Positions 1 to 12,030 of a stretch of DNA of 64,000 nt are shown in pieces. The stretch is taken from NCBI RefSeq assembly GCF_003369915.1, contig NC_046675.1:18786001-18850000 (forward strand). The letters run 5' to 3'. Within the stretch, counting starts at the first letter, position 1, and the number at the start of each line of letters is the position of its first letter. The DNA is from Drosophila miranda. Taxonomy: Eukaryota > Arthropoda > Insecta > Diptera > Drosophilidae. The notes below the pieces were generated by a model. It made no database searches. It was not told the origin of the DNA and saw nothing but the letters and a program-made list of their open reading frames with translations. The position numbers were made by a program, and so were the translations under genes.

Positions 1-175
1 AAAATTGGGAACGTACTCAACCTTCAATAAACTTTGATTTGATAAGAGTCTCTTGGTTTCTAAAAGCTCTTTATTCAAAATGTGTGTAACTGTAAAAGAG
101 AGAAAAATGTTTTTGTGTTTTTTATATAATAATACAGTATGAAGGTCTTTCTCATTGTACATACTTGTATATCAT

Positions 176-352
176 TTGTATTTCTTAAGGCAAACTTGTC
201 CCTTCACCATTTTCTGCAGGCATTTATGATAATTAATCCAATCCAACATATGATGTGCGAATGAACATTCGAAACGTTTCCTTTTTTCATTCATGGAAGA
301 GCAGAAGGGGTAGTGGTAGTTGACAACAATTGTTCATAACCCTCGACAGGAA
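176..352 (+). repeat. Dispersed repeat, copy 1 of an inverted pair
   Basis: The blocks at about 176-222 and 283-350 match, in reverse complement, a continuous stretch at 6655-6775. The most obvious shared core is the block reading ATTCATGGAAGAGCAGAAGG and the text after it. Copy 1 carries about 60-80 extra bases between its two blocks, so one copy has had an insertion or the other a deletion. No coding potential is seen. The two copies point toward each other across about 6.3 kb. The family was not identified. Confidence 0.75.
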
Positions 353-2159
353 GTGAAAATTAATTTAGCTAACTACGTTTATACATTTTTAAGCACCGGC
401 GCTCATGCATACTCATATACTCGTAAAATGTAAACAAGTAATCATAAATAATTACATACTTAGTTTCTGGTATTTGTAAATATCGGTCTTATAAAGTTTG
501 TTCAAACAATATTTTGGGTTTCATTGAATCAAATTTGTGTGAACCCACCCTCTTTAAAGAAAACATGCAGCACAAAAGTGTATTACATCATTAGCAATGT
601 GAATTATGCGTCCGATAATGTGGCTGCTGCGCAGAATGATCAAAATTGTGATACATTTTGACTTTAAAATGTAAAAGAATAAACAAAATAGGCAGAAGAA
701 ATTAATCGAACAAATTTAAATCGCAAACACTTCAATTATATTATCCTTCTGTACGGGTATCTAAATGCCGCGGATAAATATTTGTTGTGCGAATCCCTAG
801 TTATTGGGACTATTTTATTTGGTTTAAATATAATCAAATTATTGTTTTTTAATCAATTGTGTGTATTTTATTTAAATTTCGCCTTTAATTTAAATTCTAG
901 CTTTGATCTACTTTTTTATCGGAGTAGAATTACATACCAGAGCATAAATGTCTGTTTAAAGAAAATAAATCAGGGTCAAATGACTACTAGGCGTATACAA
1001 TAAACCTTGTAGAGTAAATTGTATTTATCAAATGCAATCCAAACCCTCAAAATTCATAAATTAAATATGTTCACTGATTGAAAAACCACAAACTATTTAT
1101 GTATGTATATCTTTCCGAAGATAATATATTAAACAGATCATACCATTTCATAAATCACTATGACTTTCTCATTTTCATCGCTACATAGTATTTATGTACG
1201 AAAAAACTGAAAGGACAGAATCATAAATAGAGATCTTATTTACCAGGCTGCCGTATCTTGTTGATATAATTTGTAAAGCCCAAATGAAACAATAAGTTTC
1301 CCCGTCGTGGTTGACCCTCCTCTCATCGTTATATCATGATATAATTAACCAATAAAACATACACTTTCACCGTTTTAGCAACTACATATGTATGTATGTA
1401 TATATTTTAGAGTTATCCGGCTTGGCGGCTCCGACTCATGTACGTATTTGTAGGCATATATGTAAAGATACTCGTAGCTTCAGAACTGAGGGACTAGGAA
1501 CAGACATGGCTATTCGACTCTTCTTGTCATCCTGATCCGGAATAGGGTCGGAGATTATTCCCTCTGGAATTTAACGTTCAAGCTTAAAAACATTAAACTT
1601 TAAAAGTCTGTAAAATAATTAATCCAGTTCAGAAAGTTTACCACCACAGCAATACAGTTATCTGCTTTTCACATTTTGTAATGTTAGGGATATTGTTCGG
1701 GCCATTCATTGGCGAATGAATCATCGTAACTTGTGAACATCTATATTGCCGGGCATAAGAGCGGAGAATCGCTGCCGGTACAAATAAATATTATAATGTT
1801 TAACCCAATTTGCACATAGTACTCTTTACTCAGGTACAAAATTCAAGAAGAATCGGATTAAAGTAGCATATAAAGGATCGGTCGGCAAGTGTATCTAAAG
1901 CTATCGACAGAAAAACGAACTCGGTTGTTGGTGTTGAAGTTTTCATCTTGAAATCGTTTGCTTCTGCATGTTACATCTACATACACGAATACAAAATACA
2001 CTTGCATTGCTAGTCATGAACTTACTAGTATGTACCTACCATATATGGTACATATACATATGTATATAAAATCGTACCCTCTAATGAAACATTAGAATCG
2101 CACTGTTGAGAAAATAGTAATGTATATACAAGCTGACATACATACATATGTATGTATGT
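353..2159. other. AT-rich gene-free stretch
   Basis: No open frame has coding character. It holds ATGT/ACAT microsatellite patches (for example near 1385-1400 and 2140-2165) and otherwise unremarkable AT-rich sequence. It may be distal regulatory DNA of Dad, but nothing here proves that. Confidence 0.5.
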
Positions 2160-2740
2160 ATGTATGTATAGCGGTATACGTGTGTTTAGTGTCTGTCTGG
2201 GCTTCGGGCTTTGGCGCAGAATCAAGCGCCAACGTTCCCGTTCCCGGCACATTTTGCTTTGAGGAGGCGCCAAAGTGCGTAACAAGTGGCGGCGGCGCGC
2301 TCGAAATTTTCTGAGTCGGCGACGCCAAAACGACGGCGACGGTCACCAAGACGACAACTTGGCGGAGGGTTGGCCCACGCACACAGTCAGATTCCAGTAT
2401 CCCGAGGAGGCTAGACTAGATTTAGCAGACGATTGTGGCGACCGGTCGTCCGCCGCCTGGTCTTCGACAGCATGCGACAGGACGAGAACAGACAGTGCCG
2501 AAGTTTGTACAGGACAACGGATGCGGATACCCTGAACTTTGATTTGCAAACAGGCCAAGTGAGCGACATTGGGCGCCGGGCCCCTTATTGCCACCGTTGT
2601 CGCGACAAATGCCGTTGCTTTTACAATTAGATGCGAAAATAGTCGTCGCGTCTATGATGACGAGTTATGGCTTGTCTATCGCCTTTATTGATGACACCAC
2701 CAGTCAAAGGGACGGGGGAGGACGCCAGGAGCTCGACGGA
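2160..2740. promoter_or_regulatory. GC-rich segment with GNCGNC/GGCGCC motifs, candidate regulatory DNA
   Basis: This segment is clearly more GC-rich than its surroundings and contains many GGCGCC, GACGCC and GNCGNC words, the kind bound by Drosophila Mad/Medea. At 2321-2335 it reads GACGCCAAAACGACG, one base off the published activation-element pattern GGCGCCA-N4-GNCV. Short open frames on both strands look like by-products of composition. A role in Dad regulation is inference from motif content and position about 10 kb upstream. Confidence 0.3.
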
Positions 2741-3205
2741 GGGTTACTAAGCTATTGAATGTATGATTCTGATTGCTGGGCCGATACATACAGTATGTCT
2801 ATTAATTGTTTGCAAAATGTAAAAAGGCACATATGTATGTATGTAAGTTTGACTTCAACATGGAAAATATGAGTAAAGGCATAAGTTGGGGGAATTATTT
2901 TATTATTTATTTTATTAACTGTTATCAAAATGTGTTTAAGCTGTAGGTATGACGAAAAAAAGGGCAAAATTCCAAGACAAACGGTAAAGAAATTAAAAAA
3001 AAACAAAAAAGCGGCATGTATGACTCTGTCTATTAATTCTTTGCAATATGTAAACACTGATTGAAAGAAGACGAAGGAAAAACAAACGGGACATCAAAAT
3101 CAAAAACGATCAGACGCGTGCTTTTCTTAAGTCTTCTTTGCAGTCATTCGTTTACAAATTTTCTTGCATTCAGTTCAGTTTCTTGTGTTATTTGAAGTTT
3201 TAGCA

Positions 3206-3490
3206 ATGCCCGGTAAACGAACCGAAGATAATCTGATACAATTGGTTTATTTTAATTATGGCAAAGGAAAGACAGCTAAAGAGTTGGCCAAGATGTTCAA
3301 TATTAAGTTGAGAACAGTCTATAATATTATTAAACGTGCGGAAAAAGAAAATAGGCTGGAATTGCAGACCTCTACCGGCAGACCAAAAAAGCTCTCTCGG
3401 CGGGATTGCTCGAAAATATTGAAAACCGTGGAAAATAAGCCACAAACAAGCCTCAGAGAGTTGGTCAATGATATAAAAATTAATCTAAAC
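3206..3490 (+). mobile_element. Tc1-like transposase N-terminal fragment
   Basis: The frame opening at the ATG at 3206 (MPGKRTEDNLIQLVY) encodes about 95 residues with a helix-turn-helix of the Tc1/mariner type. Key stretches are KTAKELAKMFNIKLRTVYNI, followed by the GRPKKLS linker and the start of a second helical region. The match stops where an ATGT/TACATATGTA microsatellite begins near 3500; no DDE catalytic domain follows. It is therefore a truncated relic. The 5' flank at 2790-3060 has an imperfect direct repeat (TCTATTAATT...TTGCAA) that may belong to the element end. Confidence 0.7.
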
Positions 3491-3926
3491 AAGACCGTTT
3501 GTATGTATGTACATATGTATATTTACATAGGAATACGTGTACAAGGATGGTCATTAAATTCCACACAATTTTAAATCAACCAAAATCAATCATGCGATCA
3601 TATTTACAGAACAGTCATTTAAATATGCGGACAAAGGGGGATACGGAGACATCGAAAACTTTCCCCGGGAGTAGAGTCGTATGTGGTGAGCTAACTTTAG
3701 ACGCCAGTCGCCCGTCTGTAGGGTTCCCGGTCGCTCGCTGTCGCCACCTCTCTGTGCCAGACAAAATGGCTCGCAGATAGATTTCAGCGGCTAGACGCCT
3801 AGTGTCGCCAACAACAAGTGTAAATGTGTGTCCAATGGTTCTTCTGTGCCGCCGCGGCGCGCCGTCTGTGCGTAAGTCCCTGCGCAGTCGTTCCCAAGTG
3901 CGCACTACAATATCCGTACCCGTTAG

Positions 3927-4245
3927 TATAAAAGGATGTCTTCGTACACGGCTGGCGGCTAGTTCATTTAGAAACATGCCACCGGACACGTTCGTGTAAT
4001 ACAGCACGCGTTGCAGCAAAATACACGCGCAAATCAACCTTGTTTCAAAAAAGGCAAACACGCTATTGCATTTATAAAAATCTGTTGGTAAATAATATAA
4101 GCAAACTAGGGGTCAAGCCCCCTGCACACTTGCTTCATTCGTGCGCCAACACCCGCCAAAATAAAATTCCGGGCGACTACGACGAGCCATAACTTTTTTG
4201 TATAATAAAAAGATAATACAAACAAAATGTCGAGTAATCCAGGTG
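3927..4245 (+). promoter_or_regulatory. Candidate TATA promoter, 5' leader and spliced first exon
   Basis: A TATAAAAG box at 3927-3934 sits about 34-39 bp before pyrimidine-rich initiator-like sequence near 3961-3966. About 260 bp later an ATG in near-ideal fly context (CAAAATG, A of ATG at 4227) opens MSSNPG and runs into a good splice donor (GTG|GTAAGT, exon end 4245). No immediate downstream exon in the next few hundred bases is convincing. The strong acceptor at 12029-12030 (TTTCTCTTACAG) is compatible in phase. The simplest reading is a distal first exon of Dad; a transposon-borne promoter is the main alternative. Confidence 0.4.
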
Positions 4246-5039
4246 GTAAGTTGAAGCTTATCCAATGAAAAAATCTATCATATTCAGATATAAATACATA
4301 TATATGTATGTACATATTTACATCGTGTATTGAAACGATAAGCCTACGATTGGACCAGAAGTGTTAAGCATTTTTCTTAAATACTCGGTATGACTAATAG
4401 TACTTTGGCAATTCTTCCTTTACTCCAACCAACTCGAAAGTAGATCGCATAATTTTGAAGCCAGAATGAATGTTTTCAGTTTTTCAAACAGCCTGTTTGC
4501 TGTACCGATACTCAGAGTCTGTTCGTCCGTCCATCATAAACATTAAACCTTTTTCCTTAAACTATCAAAAATCGGGCGATCGGATCAATATGAGCCAAAA
4601 TAAAGAAAATAATTTCCCCTAGTAAAGGGGTAAAGGTAAAAGGTTTTTTATTGGTTCTTAGATTCCTTCTTGCCGTCACACCATGGATTAGCGACTTTTA
4701 GGTCTTTTCATAGAGATAAATAAATTAACAAATGAATAAGTATATCCCTATCTATTAGGGGAAGTCCTAACATGCCCTTCTTATATTTATAATATCCTGA
4801 GAATTTAGAATAAGGTTAGAATTACTACGCTATCCCTTACAACAGTGAGAACGGAAAGTGTCAAATTAAATATCATAAAAAAACTACATACATATGTACA
4901 TAATATATACATAGAAACGGATAAGTGCCGAATATCTTAGTTTTTTTTTTTTTCATAGGATACATATACATATATATAAAATATAGTAATATAAAAGTTA
5001 GAATAAAAATATATAACATATACAAATATGCACCAGACT

Positions 5040-5880
5040 TGTGGGACTGGCTGGCTAGCCAGCCTTAATTCCGAAGCGATCTCTGTTGCAAGATTGCATA
5101 TCGCCGTCCACTTTGTTTGGTTTTCCAGCATCCTTGGTACCAAACCTTCCATCGTTATGGGCGGGCCTCTGAGAATCTGGCGCATGTGGTGAGGACATGC
5201 TCAGCGTTTTTTGTTGTTCCGCAGCATCTGCACAGCCCATCTTCCTCGTGGCCAAAGCGGTGAAGCACCCGTGACCGCTGAGAACTTGTGTCAGTTCGAA
5301 CGTAAGTTCTCCATGCTGCAATGTTGGGGATTAGTCGGTGGGTCCAACGGCCAGTTACAGCATTATCCCATCTGAGTTGCCAGCTCTCGAGACATTCAGC
5401 CCTCGCCCTGGCCTTAGCCGTTCTAGCGTCTGCCTGTGTGTTGGCGGCCTTTCTTCCCTTGTGGATTGCGCTGGCTTCCTTCGCTGCAAGCTCGACAGGT
5501 GGCATGCCGCCTATGACCATTATGGCCGCTGTGGAGACTGTACGGAACGACGAGCTGACCCGCAGAGCACCAAGTCTGAAGTCCGACTCAATGCCCTTAG
5601 TCTAACTCTTGGTCCTCGTAGCATGAGCCCATATTGGCGCTGCGTATAGTATCGATGACTTTGCCACGTTAAACAGCAGTGTTCTGCATTTCAGCATCAT
5701 TCGTGAAACCGCCATGACTACACCGTGTGCCTTCTGGTGTGTCTGCTGCAGGTGCTCCCAGGTACCTTATCGCTCGTTTTGAAGTAATTTAGGCTCCTCC
5801 TACGGTTATCCTCGCCGTCTCCACCTGTTCCCTACTACTGATGAGGACCGCTACCGTCTTGTGCTCGGCAGAATATCTTA
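5040..5880 (-). mobile_element. LINE reverse-transcriptase 3' fragment (LOA/R1-like)
   Basis: On the minus strand, several frames together give the C-terminal part of a non-LTR retrotransposon ORF2. Landmarks are SSILYAAPIWA, RVSSSFRTVSTAA, then GRWTHRLIPNI, TQVLSGHGCF, LHRFGHEEDGLCRCCG and EHVLTTCARF, the last two being the CCHC-type end typical of R1/LOA/I-like elements. At least one frameshift separates the SGHGCF part from the rest, and stops are present. No 5' portion is nearby. It is a dead, truncated copy. Confidence 0.8.
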
Positions 5881-6654
5881 GTGTCGTGGCATATCTGCCT
5901 CTACTCAAACGCAAATGAGTAATTTTCTAGACCACGATCTTAGATTTATACACACTGAAGTTATATCTGGCATAGATAAGTTTATTAATGAAGATGTACA
6001 GGATTGAGGCTGGTGAAATTTTACTACTAGTCTTTCATATACAGAAAGAAAAAACGAAACGTCTTAAATTATTTCCACACAAACTAAATTAAACTGTTTG
6101 AAACCATTAACTATTGAGATTAAATAAATATAAAGTTTCTCAAAGTTTTGTTCTTGGATTTCGGCCATTTACCATTAAAACTACTTGTACTGTACTGTTG
6201 TAATATTCTTTTATACCCTGTGCTCAGTCAGTAAATGCGTGTAAACGTATGTTTATGATACTTCACGCATTAGAAGGGGGTTTCCCTAGGCATAGGCTAC
6301 TGCCGAGAGGCGGATTCTCTCTTCTCACACCAAAATCATTACACTGTTACAAGTATTTCTTTTACTGTCTCACCGCCGCCACAGAAGACGAAAATCTATG
6401 GCATCCACAATTTTGAAGATACGCAGAATCATAAAGAATGACCGTATCTGCAATATTGCTGAATCTGCATCAGATCGGATTATTATTACAGGCAGAATGA
6501 ACAAATTATTTATTGATTTTTTATTTATGTAATTTAGAGAATATATTTTTTATACCGGGTATAAAAGTATAGCCGCGGCTCACAACGTTTCGATTGATAT
6601 TTATCTCAAAAAAACATTAATATTTAAATGATACTCATCTCACATTCGGCGCCA
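5881..6654. other. Gene-free stretch with INE-like scraps
   Basis: It contains short pieces of the dispersed INE/DINE-like family: a TATACCCTG start near 6213 and TACCGGGTATAAAAGTATAGCCGCGGC near 6553 followed by CTCACAACGTTT, which matches the terminal repeats of the element at 51545-52018. No gene is seen. Confidence 0.45.
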
Positions 6655-6775
6655 CGTGCCGAGGGGTCGAGGGGTATGAACAATTTTTGTCAACTACCAC
6701 TACCCCTTCTGCTCTTCCATGAATGAAAAAATACAGAAAATAGTGAAGGGAACAAGTTTTCCTTAACAAATAAAA
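6655..6775 (-). repeat. Dispersed repeat, copy 2 of an inverted pair
   Basis: This is the reverse complement of the repeat at 176-352, without the internal extra segment. About 110 bp align by eye with few mismatches. Between the two copies lie a Tc1 fragment, the candidate promoter and a LINE fragment. Confidence 0.75.
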
Positions 6776-7331
6776 AAAATTACTGGGACTAAACTACTTG
6801 GAAAACTAAGCATGCATTCAAAATACAAATACAACTACAATTACTAATTACGAGAAAGGTATGTGAGTATTAGTAATTTAATAAGAGGAAGGGAATTAGT
6901 GGTGGATATAATATGGTCTACAAAGTGGAAAATACAACGGTATATACATAGTTTCTAGTGAATTTAATACGAATCGTGATAATTTGTGCGGCTCAACAGA
7001 TCAGGGATCTCCCTTGATCAAGTTGTACATAAAAATCACACCAAGCATTTTTCTACGGTTAATTAAGGATGGGAGGTTTACTAAAAGCAGTCTACTAGAG
7101 TAAGATGACAGTCTCACACCCGCATCCCAGGTAAGACTCCGGAGAATACTATGGTCCTATGCCGGCTGACTAGCAACAATGATGTAAAAAGGAAAATTTG
7201 TGCATGTTTTATGCTTTGACTCTTTTTAGCTTAATCCCTATTTTAGAGTGTAGTGGAGTCCTTAAAATAAAACAGCCATGTAGAAAATTGATTCATCAAA
7301 CAAATTAGGAGTTAAATCGAGAGAGAGGCAG

Positions 7332-7585
7332 AGAAAGAAAAACCAGTATTTTTTCCGCTGCTTTACTCAAATTGTTGAGCGTTTTCAATACATGTTTTTA
7401 ATGGTGGATTAAGTGGGTTAAGGTGAACTCAGTTCGTTCGTATCTAAGTCGAGGAATATGATTTCCAATCATGTGCTGAGAAAGAAAAACCAGTATTTTT
7501 TCCGCGGCTTTACTCAAATTGTTGAGCGTTTTCAATAGAATTTTTGAATGGTGGATTAAGTGGGTTAAGGAGAACTCAGTTCGTT
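7332..7585. repeat. Tandem duplication, 147-bp unit
   Basis: The block beginning AGAAAGAAAAACCAGTATTT at 7332 recurs at 7479, an offset of 147 bp. About 105 bp of each unit are nearly identical, with a few substitutions and short indels. The unit contains TTGTTGAGCGTTTTCAATA and GGTGGATTAAGTGGGTTAAGG. The last copy is incomplete. The 84-codon minus-strand open frame here is repeated because the DNA is repeated and shows no other coding sign. Confidence 0.85.
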
Positions 7586-10500
7586 CACTGGAGTGAACGT
7601 TTACAATACCAAGTAGTATTGTTAGCTTCTTAAAAAATATCGTATTTATCAAATGTATTAAATTTGATAAAATTTAAATATCGCAATATCTAATTTATCA
7701 ATATTAAAACATCAGTACGAGTTCTTAAGCTGTAGAACTGGCTGGGGTGTTAAATATTTGAGTGCCAGCTATGAAAACATCCTCATCCTTCTTAGATACC
7801 CAATAGGCGTTTGGTCTGCCTCTTTTGTTAAGCAGTTACAATCCAGCTCTCAGCTCCTTCTTGACTTATATTTCTGTCTCCAATATTTGTGGTTCCGATA
7901 ATTTTGCTATGCACAGTCCAACATTTCAGTATTCAAGACCTATGACATTGGTGGATTATTTGACTTGTAGTTCTAAGTTATATTTATAAAATGTAGTTCA
8001 CGCGTGCTTCCTGTATGATCTTATCGACAGCTTCGGCAACGGAAAGGGCAATGTGCTTTCTTAAATAGAGGGTCTAGATTTTAGTAAAAATTGGCTAGAC
8101 ATTTCTGGAACGTTCCCATTCGATTCGCTTTCGTCATTTATATGTCCAGTCTCAATATATGCGCGAAAGGTTGATGAGTTTACACTTGTCTTCACAACTA
8201 TACAATGAAAAGATTGCGATCAGTTTTAAGCAACGATACTTTCTAAACATATACATTTTTGATACAATCGTCGACAAAAATATCACGCCGATATCGATAT
8301 ATCGATACCAAGCTCCAAACCCTGCGCAAAAATGAGCCATCCGCTCTTTTTATAAAACCCAATAGGATTTTGAAAAATTTCAATACCAATTGCGATACGT
8401 TGTGAAAAATCCAATACCCTTTCAAATAAACTGGGTAAATGAAATATCCCTCCAATAGGAGTTTGAAATGTTTAACACTGTTTGCTATCAATTGGGGAAA
8501 ATCGTCTCTCTTCAATAGGATTGTTCATGACCCACCCACTACCAAGTCTCGTCTCACAAATTGTTTCGCCGCAGCCAACAACACAACACAACAAACGAAC
8601 TTTTTTCTGAATTCAGAAATTTCCGTTGATATTTCCTACAAAAATATCTTCACTGGACTCAAACAAAGTCGGACGTGTGCGCGAATCAAGTCGTGAGATT
8701 GTACCCATTCTACGGTAGTTCTTAATGGAAACGGCGAAACATCTCACAAATTTTTCGGCCGCGGACAAGTATTGACTAACGTGGTTCGGTTTTGTTGCAA
8801 ACGCGTTTATTTTCCAATTTCATTTTCGAATTTTTTTGGCCAGAACGGTTTGTCAGCTGCCTCAAATGAAAAATGAAAATGAAGTGAAAGGTGGAGCAAC
8901 CATGTAAAAGGCCGCTTCGAGTTGGCCCCATTGTAAATGTAATTAATTAAAGTGAAAATGATTCAAAGCCAACCACCAACTAAATATTTTGCTTGTGTTA
9001 ACTGTGAAATGTAGAAAATACTCCATACGCCCCGTGTCGGTTGATTGGAATCGAATCGGGTACCTAGTGCCTGCCCACAAGATCGATCCACGGTTGTTTA
9101 ATTTACACATATCATACATACAGCAGTTCATTGATTTCGCCAATTAAAAATCAATAAATCAATAAAACTATAACCAAGCACTGCTGTACACGACTTTGCT
9201 TAACAAAAATTGTGCTAATGTCAAGAGAGTGTTTTACAGTGGACCATTTTTTATTTCTTCTATGAGTTCGATTTATACACCCAGTACCCATGAACTATAA
9301 GGGTATATTGTATTTGAGTAGCTTCTGTTTTAAACGCTGACACCGCGGAGACTACTTACATAACACATTACAGCAAGCAACCTTCGTTCGCGAAAATAAA
9401 AAGGGGTGGGTCTTAGAGATTTTGTCAATATCATTTGAATATGTGACTATTAATAATATAAAAGACCAAAGCGTGAACAATATCGACTAAACTAAATAAA
9501 TCCTTTCTTCTTTAGTCATGTAAATTCCGAAATAAAGTTTTCGTCCACATATCAAACATATCAAAAATATATGTGTATATTATTCAACATATCTATGCAT
9601 ATAATACACATATCTTATACAAATCCAAGAAATCTACAAATCCAAGGATACGATAAAGTGGATACAAATTATTTAAACTGTAAGTACCCATTTACACGTC
9701 CGTTTTCTTCTTTTTTCCAATCAATATGTTGATCCTATCAAGTATAAATAAATGTAAGCATGTACGTATGAATGTACTTGTGTTATTTCAATAATTAAAA
9801 CAAAACTAATATACCCCCGTCGGTGCTAAGTAGCATATATTCTTGATCAGGATATATATGTATATAACGCTATGTACATATGTACATACATATATGGCTG
9901 AAATGGAAATAACCCTTCGAACCTTAGTCGAAAGACCCCAGATCGGACCTCTATATCATAAAGCTGCCACAGAAACAATCGGTCTGCAAGGGTATTAAAA
10001 CGTACCGGCCGTCAAACATATACATATGTATATATATGTACATATGTATGTAGACTTTAGCACGATCGATGTTCTACGGTTCTTAAATAAAGCCTTCTTT
10101 TTGACCAAATCTTCCCATGTCAGCTATAATTTTTGCTGTCTGCAGCAAAAAAAGAGGATGTCTGTGCAAAGTTTCAAACAAAAGGAAAAGATATTGTTTA
10201 TTATCCAATGTGCTGGACAACTCAACTTCTAAGCAATATTTCGTCAAGTATTGATTATTCTACCTCTTTGTCTGTTGTTGAATTCGGTTGGAAGTCTTAA
10301 AAGATTTGTTATACATATGTATGTATGTATACAATTTGTTTGTTTTGGTATCTTTTTTGTGAATGTGAATACTGAGCATAATGTTCATGTATGTATGTAT
10401 TCAAATAAATATGTATGTATGTACATACATATGTGTATTTTTAGTCCGATCCCTGAAACAAGTAGATTGAAGTGAATGTACAGTGACAATACACTTATGG

Positions 10501-10979
10501 ATGTGTGCAAATGTACTTTAATCGTGATCTTTGGCAAATGAAGATTAGCACATGCATACACATATGTACATATGTGTGTATGTAGATATTTTCTGCAGAA
10601 AAGATACCCTCTCCCACTGAGCCCAATGCACACAGACCCTGTCGCCGGAAAGCGGTTTTTTTTCTTTTTTTTTTAATTCCTAAATTCTTTTACCCGATGA
10701 ATTTTCAGAAGAATTCGAGTCTGTATTGGTTCCGCACTCAAACACAATCAAGGAAAAAAATACATACATATGTATGTGTATGTATACACATGTATGCTCT
10801 CGCCGTCGCTCATGCCTGTACGTTCCGCTCTCTGGATGATTTTCTGACCACGTTCGAGAGCCTCAACCTTAAATATTGTTGATTCTTCAACTTGTCAAAC
10901 CGGCTGACAAACCAACCGTCGTTGGCTCTGGCTGTATCTGTGTTTGTGTCTGTGTATGCCTGATATAAGCTTATATTGG
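7586..10979. other. Gene-free stretch upstream of Dad
   Basis: No convincing gene. A TATCGATA-type palindrome cluster lies near 8288-8310. INE/DINE-like scraps occur near 9268-9310 and 9815-10005 (TTGATCAGGATATATATG; the final TGCAAGGGTATTAAAA). ATGT/TACATATGTA microsatellites are dense from 10020 to 10600 and generate spurious frames rich in Y, M, H and C. The rest is unassigned, possibly regulatory. Confidence 0.45.
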
Positions 10980-11230
10980 TGGGCGCCACTCCGACGATGT
11001 CTATTATTTCTTTTATTACGTCAGTGGCGCCCTGGCGCCAGCTCTGCCTCTGCCGCCTGGCTGCTTCTCTTTTCTCGTCTCTCTCGTCTTGCTTTCCGTG
11101 CCTCTACATTCGACTGCTGCACGCAAGCAAGTAAATTCATTCTGTAAGCAACTGTGTGTGTGTGTGTTTTTTTGTTTGCGTGTGTGTGTATGAACGCGAG
11201 TGCCGTAATGCCGGCGGCGCCACTTCTGTC
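10980..11230. promoter_or_regulatory. Candidate Dpp/BMP-responsive enhancer of Dad
   Basis: Four GGCGCC sites lie within about 240 bp. Two match the Smad activation element GGCGCCA-N4-GNCV exactly: plus strand 10982-10996 (GGCGCCA CTCC GACG) and minus strand 11039-11025 (GGCGCCA GGGC GCCA). Further GGCGCC sites are at about 11027 and 11216, the latter followed by TCGTCG. This pattern was described in a Dad enhancer of D. melanogaster, where phosphorylated Mad with Medea binds it. The cluster lies about 1.3 kb before the first Dad coding exon. The enhancer call is inference from motifs; activity is untested here. Confidence 0.5.
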
Positions 11231-11237
11231 GTCGATA

Positions 11238-11668
11238 ACACTATGCAACACCAAATTTGCGCTATGAACCAAACCAACTTTTTTTTATAGATTTGGGACT
11301 TTAAAATTGTTAAATCATTTTTGTTTCTGGTTTTAGTTAAAGTTTTTGTTAAACGGCTGCACCTTAACAGTTTATCCATCGATTTTTAAAAACGACACCT
11401 TAAACGATGCCTACAAGAAAAGTATGAAAACACAAGAAATTAATTTGTTTTAACTTTTCCCGAGTTTTTAAAGTAAAAATTATCGAATTAAAATACACAA
11501 AAAACTGATCGCGTTTGAATTTAAAAGCTTAACAAAGCTTAAAAACTAAAACAAAAACCCAACCTAAAAAATAAATAAAATTATTAAACAATTTTAAAGC
11601 CCAATTTCTTTTAAAAAATTTGGTTTTTTTTCTCAGCAGAAAAAAAGTTTAGTTCTGTTGCATAGTGT
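11238..11668. mobile_element. TIR element with ACACTATG ends, copy A (possibly Transib-like, non-autonomous)
   Basis: The left end begins ACACTATGCAACACC and the right end finishes GTTGCATAGTGT, so the ends are inverted repeats. Similarity continues inward for about 90 bp on each side (the shared text TTTAAAATTGTTAAATC near 11300-11317 answers AAACAATTTTAAAGC near 11586). The interior is AT-rich without an ORF. The CACTATG terminus resembles the CACWRTG ends of Transib transposons. No clear target-site duplication is visible. Confidence 0.6.
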
Positions 11669-12030
11669 AAGGAGCCCAAGAAATGCCAACAACAAAATGG
11701 AAATGGTCGTACGGGGGCCACACACACAGCGCGAACATTTCGGATGTCAATTTGTTGCTCCTCGCACAGATCTGCTCTGCACATGCATCAGCGTCGCGTC
11801 GCCTGACCCTATTGTCTGTGCATTACTCATACGAATCCGATTCGCCCGAAGAGTTTGGAACCACATTGTACAAATTTACATACATACATACATGTATATA
11901 TGTATGTAGATTCTAGTCAATATTCGATCATATCTGTAGATGTATGAGTACATAAATACAATTCTTAGACTAATTTTACAGGTGGACAATTGGATAATAG
12001 TGACTAATCAGAATTCTCTTTCTCTTACAG

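Noticed and set aside
3615..4061. 148-codon minus-strand ORF through the candidate promoter region
   Set aside because: It is Arg/Thr-rich from GC-rich DNA, has no family resemblance, and lies antisense to a TATA box, leader and splice donor.
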